NCBI RefSeq assembly: GCF_030406385.1
Contig: NZ_JAUEPM010000003.1
Coordinates: 62,001 to 126,000 of the forward strand
Direction of reading: 5' to 3'
DNA length: 64,000 bases
Origin: Microbacterium oryzae
GTDB lineage: Bacteria > Actinomycetota > Actinomycetes > Actinomycetales > Microbacteriaceae
A program made the position numbers and the translations under genes. Every line of letters starts with the position of its first letter. Position 1 is the first letter of the stretch. The notes beneath the pieces are model-generated. The model ran no database searches and was not told the DNA's origin. It saw nothing but the letters and a program-made list of their open reading frames with translations. Of the stretch, positions 58,840 through 64,000 are shown one piece after another.

Positions 58840-59340
58840 TCAGAGCTCCTTGGAGGTCACGCTCTCGAGGTAGCGCGCGACCGGAGCAGGCACGTACGGC
58901 GAGACGTCGCCGCCGAGACCGGCCACCTGACGGACGAGCGAGCTCGACACCACGGAGTGTGCGGGGTCGGCGAGCAGGAACACGGTCTCGACGCCGGCGA
59001 GGTGGTTGTTCATGATCGCCATCGGCGTCTCGTATGTCACGTCGCCCTGCGAGCGGATGCCCTTCACCAGCACGCCCGCGCCGACCTCCTGCGCGTAGTC
59101 GACGAGGAGACCCACGCTCCAGGCGCCGACGACGATCCTGCCCGGCAGTCCGGCCTCCGCTATCGACTGCTCCAGCAGCTGCAGGCGCACCGCGATGGGC
59201 AGCATCCCCGCTTTGTCGGGATTGTGCACGACGAGCACGTGCAGCTCGTCGTACAGCGACGCCGCCCGTCGGATCACGTCGAGATGGCCGAGGGTGGGCG
59301 GGTCGAAGGAGCCGGGGACGACGGCGATCCGGTTGCTCAT
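58840..59340 (-). CDS. coaD: Phosphopantetheine adenylyltransferase
   Basis: A 166-residue protein starting [20 protein letters not shown]. The nucleotidyltransferase motif [10 protein letters not shown] (T/HxGH) is at 10-19; [14 protein letters not shown] [13 protein letters not shown] and ISxTxxR-type [15 protein letters not shown] follow. It makes dephospho-CoA. No TTG/MRE variations seen. It lies upstream of recG, on the same strand. Confidence 0.96.
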   Translation of the reverse strand: MSNRIAVVPGSFDPPTLGHLDVIRRAASLYDELHVLVVHNPDKAGMLPIAVRLQLLEQSIAEAGLPGRIVVGAWSVGLLVDYAQEVGAGVLVKGIRSQGDVTYETPMAIMNNHLAGVETVFLLADPAHSVVSSSLVRQVAGLGGDVSPYVPAPVARYLESVTSKEL

Positions 59341-59365
59341 GCCGTCAGCCTACCCAGCGCCGTCG

Positions 59366-61537
59366 TCAGCTCTTTCCGAGCGCCTCGCGCTCGGCCTCGC
59401 TCACGCGGCGCGCGAGCGCCTGCGCCAGACCGGGGTGAGCCTCCAGGGCCGGGTCCTCGGCGAGAATGCGGTCGGCCTGGTCGCGGGCGCGCGCGATGAC
59501 GTCGCGGTCCTGCACGACGCGCAGCAGGCGCAGCGACGAGCGCGACCCCGACTGCGCGTCTCCCAGCACGTCGCCCTCGCCGCGCAGCTCGAGGTCCACC
59601 TCGGCCAACTCGAACCCGTCGAGGGTGGCGGCCACCGCGTCGACGCGCTCGCGCGCGGGCGTCCCCTCGTCGGCCTCGGTCACCAGCAGGCAGAGTCCGG
59701 GAACTCCGCCTCTGCCCACCCGACCTCGCAGCTGGTGCAGCTGGGAGACGCCGAACCGGTCGGCGTCGAGGATGATCATCGTCGAGGCGTTCGGAACGTC
59801 GACGCCGACCTCGATGACGGTCGTGGCGATGAGCACGTCGATCTCGCCGCGCGAGAACGCCTGCATGATGCGGTCCTTCTCCTCCGCCGGCATGCGCCCG
59901 TGGAGCACCGACATGCGCGTGCGCCCGAGATGCGGGTGGCTGCCGAGCAGCTCCGCGACCTGGGCGACTCCCCACCGCGGCCCCTGGGGGCGCTCGCCCG
60001 CCAGCACGGGCGCGGCCGGCTCATCCTCCTCGGCGTCCTTGCCCTTCTTCGAGACGTCGATGGCGGGGCACACGACGAAGACCTGCCGCCCCTTCCCCAC
60101 CTCCTCGTACGCTCGCTCCCAGACCCGCTCGAACCATCCGGGGCGCTGCACGGGGGCGACGAAGGTCTCGATGCCCGCGCGACCGGCCGGCATGGTGCGG
60201 ATGGTCGACACCTCGAGGTCGCCGAAGACGGTCATCGCGACCGTGCGCGGGATGGGGGTCGCGGTGAGGACGAGGGCATGCGGGCTCGAGCCCTTCGCGC
60301 GCAGCGTCTCGCGCTGATCCACGCCGAACCGGTGCTGCTCGTCGACGACGACGAGGCCGAGGTCGGCGAACGTCGTGCCCTCGCTCAGCAGCGCGTGGGT
60401 GCCGACGACGATGAGCGCCTGACCCGAGGCGACGCGCAGCGCGGCCTTGCGACGGACGGCCGCCGGCATCTGGCCGGTGAGGAGCGTCGGCATGAGCAGG
60501 GGCGCGAGCTCCGGACCCAGCATCTTCGTGATGGAGCGCAGGTGCTGGCCGGCGAGCACCTCCGTCGGCGCGATGAGCGCAGCCTGCCCGCCGGACTCCG
60601 CCACCTGCAGCATGGCGCGCAGCGCGACCAGCGTCTTGCCCGAGCCGACCTCGCCCTGCACGAGCCGGTTCATCGGCCATCCCTGCACGAGATCGGCGGC
60701 GATCCGCTCGCCGACGACGCGCTGATCTTCGGTGAGGGAGAACGGCAGCGTCGCGTCGAACCGCTCGAGCAGCCCGCCCGGGGCGGCACGGCGCTCGGTC
60801 GCCGCCATCGCCCGCACGAACCACCGCTGCTGGGCGAGCGCCGTCTGCAGCACGAGGGCCTCGTGCATGCGGAGGGTCCGCCGCGAGGTCTGCACATGCG
60901 CCTGGTTCATCGGCCGGTGCACGCCCTCGATCGCCTCCGCCGCTGGCATCAGCGACTCCGCGACGCGGAAGTCGATGTCGAGCGGCTCGGGGTATCCCTC
61001 GAGGTCGTCCAGGCACTTCGCGACCGCCTTCTGGATGTCCCAGGTGGCGATCGATGCGGTGGCCGGATACATCGGGATGAGCTGACCGGCGTACTCGCGT
61101 GCCCGCTCGTGGTCCTCGCCCTCGTCCTCATCGAAGAGCTCGTAGTTCGGGTTCGACAGCTGCAGCGTGTCGCGGTACCTGCCGACCTTGCCGGAGAACA
61201 CCCCCCGGCGGCCGGGCCTGAGCTGATCCTTCCGCCACGGCTGACCGAAGAAGGTGAGCGTGATGGTGCCCTCGCCATCGCTGATGACGGCCTCGACGAT
61301 CGTGCCCTTGCGCTGGCGCATCGACCGCACTGACACCTGCTTCACCTGCGCCACGATCGACACGGTCTCGCCGAGGGGAAGGCCCGAGATGGGCGTCAGC
61401 ACGCCCCGGGACTCGTAGCGACGCGGATAGTGGGCGAGCAGATCGCCCACGGTGCTCATGCCGAACGCTCGCGAGTACTCGCCAGCGGTCTTCGCCCCCA
61501 GCGCCTGCGCGAGCGGGGTGTCGAGCGTGAGCGCCAT
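59366..61537 (-). CDS. recG: ATP-dependent DNA helicase RecG
   Basis: A 723-residue protein (ATG at 61537; a GTG at 61567 would add ten residues). Wedge/OB domain at about 45-150 (YPRRYESRGVLTPISGLPLG). Helicase motifs: Walker A GEVGSGKTLVALRAML, DEQHRFGVDQRE (motif II), LTATPIPRTVAMT (motif III), IATTVIEVGVDVPNASTMI (motif V) and QLRGRVGRGGVPGLCLL (motif VI). It reverses stalled replication forks. There is an insertion of about 20 charged residues (KKGKDAEEDEPAA) in the second RecA domain. Confidence 0.96.
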   Translation of the reverse strand: MALTLDTPLAQALGAKTAGEYSRAFGMSTVGDLLAHYPRRYESRGVLTPISGLPLGETVSIVAQVKQVSVRSMRQRKGTIVEAVISDGEGTITLTFFGQPWRKDQLRPGRRGVFSGKVGRYRDTLQLSNPNYELFDEDEGEDHERAREYAGQLIPMYPATASIATWDIQKAVAKCLDDLEGYPEPLDIDFRVAESLMPAAEAIEGVHRPMNQAHVQTSRRTLRMHEALVLQTALAQQRWFVRAMAATERRAAPGGLLERFDATLPFSLTEDQRVVGERIAADLVQGWPMNRLVQGEVGSGKTLVALRAMLQVAESGGQAALIAPTEVLAGQHLRSITKMLGPELAPLLMPTLLTGQMPAAVRRKAALRVASGQALIVVGTHALLSEGTTFADLGLVVVDEQHRFGVDQRETLRAKGSSPHALVLTATPIPRTVAMTVFGDLEVSTIRTMPAGRAGIETFVAPVQRPGWFERVWERAYEEVGKGRQVFVVCPAIDVSKKGKDAEEDEPAAPVLAGERPQGPRWGVAQVAELLGSHPHLGRTRMSVLHGRMPAEEKDRIMQAFSRGEIDVLIATTVIEVGVDVPNASTMIILDADRFGVSQLHQLRGRVGRGGVPGLCLLVTEADEGTPARERVDAVAATLDGFELAEVDLELRGEGDVLGDAQSGSRSSLRLLRVVQDRDVIARARDQADRILAEDPALEAHPGLAQALARRVSEAEREALGKS

Positions 61538-61587
61538 GCCCTCGAGTCTAGGAGGGGCCTCCGACACGCTGCGGATATCGTGTCAGG

Positions 61588-62154
61588 GTGACGAGGATCA
61601 TCGCGGGGCGCGCCGGCGGCGCGCGGCTGGAGGTGCCGCGATCGGGCACGCGTCCGACGAGTGAGCGGGTGCGGGAATCGCTGTTCGGCTCGCTCGAGGA
61701 CACCGGCCTGCTCGAGGGCGCGGCGGTCGTCGACCTCTATGCCGGCTCCGGCGCACTGGGTCTCGAATGCGCGAGCCGCGGCGCCGCGGCCGTCGACCTC
61801 GTCGAGCGCTCGAAGCCCGCCGCCGCTCTCGCGCGCCGCAACGCCGACGTCGTCTGCCGAGCGATGGGGGCGGATGCGCCGCGCGTGCGAGTGCATCCGG
61901 TCGCCGTGCGCACATTCCTCCGCAGCACCGCACCGGGCATCGACATCGCCCTGCTCGACCCGCCCTACGACCTGCCGGGCGCCGATCTCGCCGAGGACCT
62001 GGCCCTGCTCGCGCCGCTGCTGCGCTCCGACGGCCTCGTCGTCGTGGAACGCGCGACCCGCTCCGGGGCTCCCGACTGGAGCGCCGCGGGTCTCGCCCCG
62101 TGGCGCGAGCGGTCGTACGGCGACACGACCCTCTGGTGGGGCGAGCCCGCCTGA
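61588..62154 (+). CDS. rsmD: 16S rRNA (guanine-966-N2) methyltransferase RsmD
   Basis: A 188-residue protein starting with GTG (MTRIIAGRAGGARLEVP). PTSERVRESLFGSL, VVDLYAGSGALGLECASRGA (SAM motif) and ALLDPPYDLPG (DPPY) are the RsmD hallmarks. It modifies G966 of 16S rRNA. In actinobacteria it usually precedes coaD; here recG and coaD are on the other strand, so the order is partly changed. Confidence 0.95.
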   Translation: MTRIIAGRAGGARLEVPRSGTRPTSERVRESLFGSLEDTGLLEGAAVVDLYAGSGALGLECASRGAAAVDLVERSKPAAALARRNADVVCRAMGADAPRVRVHPVAVRTFLRSTAPGIDIALLDPPYDLPGADLAEDLALLAPLLRSDGLVVVERATRSGAPDWSAAGLAPWRERSYGDTTLWWGEPA

Positions 62155-62181
62155 GCCCCGATCCGGAACGCCGGGACCGGC

Positions 62182-63168
62182 TCAGCCCGCTGCGGCGTCC
62201 CAGTCGCGGTACGGGTCCCATCCGCCGGCGCCGCGATAGGCCTCGCCGTCCACGAGCACCGGCGCATCGCCGCGCTCGACGACGCGGCCGATCGCGCGGA
62301 AGCCCGGCGGCAGCACGCCGGCAGGGAAGGTCGCGAGCAGCGCGTGGTCCTCACCGCCCTCGAGCGCCAGGCGCGGATCCGCGCCGAGGGCGTCCGTCGC
62401 GATGTCGAGGGTCGCGCGCGAGGCGTCCGCCATTCGCCGGGCGTCGAGGACGAGGCCGTCGGAGACGTCCATCATGGCGGTCACGCCAGACAGGGCGGCG
62501 AACGGCCCGAGCCCGATCGGCGGGGCCGGCCGCAGCTGGGCGGCCAGCGCGTCGGCGTCGCCGGTGCGCAGGTCGTCAGGTCGGATCGCCACGGGCGCTC
62601 CGTCCGCGTCGCGGAAGCGGGTGAACAGCAGCTCCAGGCCGTGGGCGGCGCGGCCGAGCTCGCCCGCCACCGCGACGATGTCTCCCGGCCGCGCGCCGGA
62701 GCGCGTGACGGGGGCGCGGCCTTCGAGGTCGCCCAGCGCCGTGACCGCGACGGTCAGGACGTCGCCGGTCGCGAGGTCGCCCCCCACCACCGCGCATCCC
62801 GGCGCCAGCGCGTCGCACGCGGCGCGCAGGCCGTCGGCCATGGCCTCGACGAACGACACGCGGGTATGCCCCGGCAGCGCGAGCGCGACCAGCAGCGCCG
62901 TGGGGCGCGCGCCCATGGCCGCGACGTCGGACAGGTTGACCGCCGCCGCCTTCCACCCGAGGTCGTACCCGCTGGACCAGGCCAGCCGGAAGTCCGGGCC
63001 GTGAATGAGCGTGTCGGTGGTCGCGACGACCGAGCCGGACGGCGCGGCCACGACGGCCGCGTCGTCGCCAGGACCGAGCAGGGTCGCGCTCGCCTGCCCC
63101 ATGCGGGCGAGGATGCGGCGCAGGATCTCGCCCTCGCTCAGGTCGGCGACGGTGGGCTCGGAGTGCAT
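62182..63168 (-). CDS. thiL: Thiamine-monophosphate kinase
   Basis: A 328-residue protein with LLGPGDDAAVVAAPSG (metal-binding Asp pair), VATTDTLIHGPDFR, WKAAAVNLSDVAAMGARPTALLVALALPG and CAVVGGDLATG, MMDVSDGLVLDARRMA and LEGGEDHALL. It makes thiamine diphosphate from the monophosphate with ATP. ATG at 63168; the long upstream frame is a shadow of the lipoprotein gene. Confidence 0.95.
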   Translation of the reverse strand: MHSEPTVADLSEGEILRRILARMGQASATLLGPGDDAAVVAAPSGSVVATTDTLIHGPDFRLAWSSGYDLGWKAAAVNLSDVAAMGARPTALLVALALPGHTRVSFVEAMADGLRAACDALAPGCAVVGGDLATGDVLTVAVTALGDLEGRAPVTRSGARPGDIVAVAGELGRAAHGLELLFTRFRDADGAPVAIRPDDLRTGDADALAAQLRPAPPIGLGPFAALSGVTAMMDVSDGLVLDARRMADASRATLDIATDALGADPRLALEGGEDHALLATFPAGVLPPGFRAIGRVVERGDAPVLVDGEAYRGAGGWDPYRDWDAAAG

Positions 63169-63217
63169 CCGTCCAGCGTAGGCGAACGTCCAGGAGGGGC
63201 GAACGTAGGCTGGGTGG

Positions 63218-63727
63218 GTGCTCCGCCGTCTCGCCGCCGTCGCAGGTCTCGCCGCCATCGCAGCCGTCTCGGGATGCGCCACGACCGTGCACCTGGAGCC
63301 GGCGCCGCTGGCAGACGACCCGCTCTGCGCCGAGGTGTCGGTGCGGATGCCCGACACCGTCTCCGGTCTCGAGCGCCACTGGACCGATGCGCAGGCGACG
63401 GCGGTCTGGGGCGATCCGACCGCGGTGATCCTCACCTGCGGGCTGGAGGCGCTCGCGCCGACCACCGAGCAGTGCGTCACGATCGACGGCGTCGACTGGG
63501 TGGTCGACGAGACCGACCGGCCGAACCTGCGCATGACGACCTACGGGCGCGAGCCGGCCGTGCAGGTGTACGTCGACACGACGGTGGTCACGGCCGACAG
63601 CGTCCTCGCCGGCAGCGCGCTGGGCGGACCGGTGTCGACCATCCCCAGGACGACGCAGTGCACCGACCCCGACACGGCCGACCCCGACGCCGAGGACGCG
63701 CCCACCACCGGGTCCGACGGCGAGTGA
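63218..63727 (+). CDS. DUF3515 lipoprotein
   Basis: A 169-residue protein, GTG start, signal peptide and lipobox VSGCATT. LADDPLCAEVSVRMPDTVSGLER, VWGDPTAVILTCGLEALAPTTEQCVTIDGVDWV (split over strands) and MTTYGREPAVQVYVD match DUF3515, an actinobacterial lipoprotein family located next to thiL and ddl. Two or three Cys could form a disulfide. Function unknown. Confidence 0.9.
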   Translation: MLRRLAAVAGLAAIAAVSGCATTVHLEPAPLADDPLCAEVSVRMPDTVSGLERHWTDAQATAVWGDPTAVILTCGLEALAPTTEQCVTIDGVDWVVDETDRPNLRMTTYGREPAVQVYVDTTVVTADSVLAGSALGGPVSTIPRTTQCTDPDTADPDAEDAPTTGSDGE

Positions 63728-63749
63728 GCGCGCGTCGGACCCGGCGGCG

Positions 63750-64000
63750 TCACGCCGCGCGGGCGCGACCGAGCTCGACGAGCTCGGTGATGAGCTCCGA
63801 GTAGGTCATCCCCGAGGCGATCCAGCACTTCGGGAACATCGAGATCGGCGTGAAGCCGGGCATGGTGTTGAGCTCGTTGACGACGACCTCGCCCTCCGGC
63901 GTGAGGAAGACGTCGACGCGGGCGAGGCCACGGCCATCCACCGCCTCGAAAGCGCGCACGCCCACCTCGCGGATGGTCGTGACCTGCTCGTCGGTGAGGT
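63750..64000 (-). CDS. ddl: D-alanine--D-alanine ligase, C-terminal part (cut by window edge)
   Basis: The frame is open to the window end and encodes about 83 residues, ending in ELGRARAA. It has [31 protein letters not shown], which includes the ATP-grasp metal-binding EVNTxPG-type motif (here ELNTMPGF) and the Ser loop of Ddl. It makes the D-Ala-D-Ala ends of peptidoglycan. The N-terminal part is beyond 64000. Confidence 0.94.
   Translation of the reverse strand, partial: LTDEQVTTIREVGVRAFEAVDGRGLARVDVFLTPEGEVVVNELNTMPGFTPISMFPKCWIASGMTYSELITELVELGRARAA

Noticed and set aside
1..64000. CRISPR arrays, tRNA or rRNA genes
   Set aside because: No regularly spaced repeats, cloverleaf or rRNA-like sequence was seen. 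In particular, the element is not in a tRNA gene.

Overview
The window is chromosomal DNA from a high-GC actinobacterium, most likely a Microbacteriaceae member close to Microbacterium. I infer this from the very GC-rich third codon positions, the actinobacterial gene order xerC-dprA-comM-yraN-DUF2469-rnhB-lepB-rplS, the presence of DUF2469, DUF3515, WhiB and CofD proteins, and frequent GTG starts. No rRNA, tRNA or CRISPR array was seen.

Housekeeping backbone. The left edge carries the start of xerC, a GNAT acetyltransferase, a CsbD-like protein, dprA and the 3' part of comM. After the inserted element come the 5' part of comM, yraN, a DUF2469 gene, rnhB, lepB, rplS, map, a CbiX-like chelatase, and the ribosome cluster trmD-rimM-khpA-rpsP. 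Next are a YbdK-type ligase, an iron-siderophore import operon behind a DtxR/IdeR-type box, and a glycerol cluster (SorC-type regulator divergent from glpD-glpF-glpK). Then follow ffh, a TetR regulator, lipA-lipB, a five-domain peptide ABC importer, ftsY, an RNA methyltransferase, smc, and a group with a second GNAT protein, a 3-hydroxyacyl-CoA dehydrogenase, cofD, a SatD-type regulator and YccF. The right end is the run mutM-rnc-rpmF-DUF177-coaD-recG-rsmD-thiL-DUF3515-ddl.

The accessory region is a 13.8-kb integrated element (3546-17374) that splits comM. Its two ends share the 7-bp core TCGCCAG. Joining the comM halves at that core restores an uninterrupted 508-codon frame. A large serine integrase starts 15 bp inside the right core. 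Behind it lie small genes, a prim-pol/RepA-type replication protein with a GTTACC iteron-like cluster, a WhiB-like protein, a coiled-coil protein, a small serine resolvase and a defence-like block. I saw no capsid, tail, terminase or conjugation genes, so it resembles a phage satellite or a non-conjugative integrative replicon.

The defence-like block is the most novel part. It contains (a) a TIR-domain protein 9 bp downstream of the resolvase; (b) an overlapping two-gene operon of a PD-(D/E)XK nuclease-like protein and an unrecognised 467-residue partner; (c) a restriction-modification-type controller (C) protein with a near-perfect C-box in a divergent promoter, but no methyltransferase or recognisable restriction enzyme beside it. 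The C protein instead sits between a zinc-ribbon protein of unknown function and a divergent pair coding for a membrane-anchored protein and a lipoprotein. This suggests a C-protein timer reused for a non-R-M function such as surface exclusion or abortive defence. The insertion also breaks one DNA-uptake-related gene (comM) and separates dprA from its upstream operon, which could protect the element from loss by transformation.
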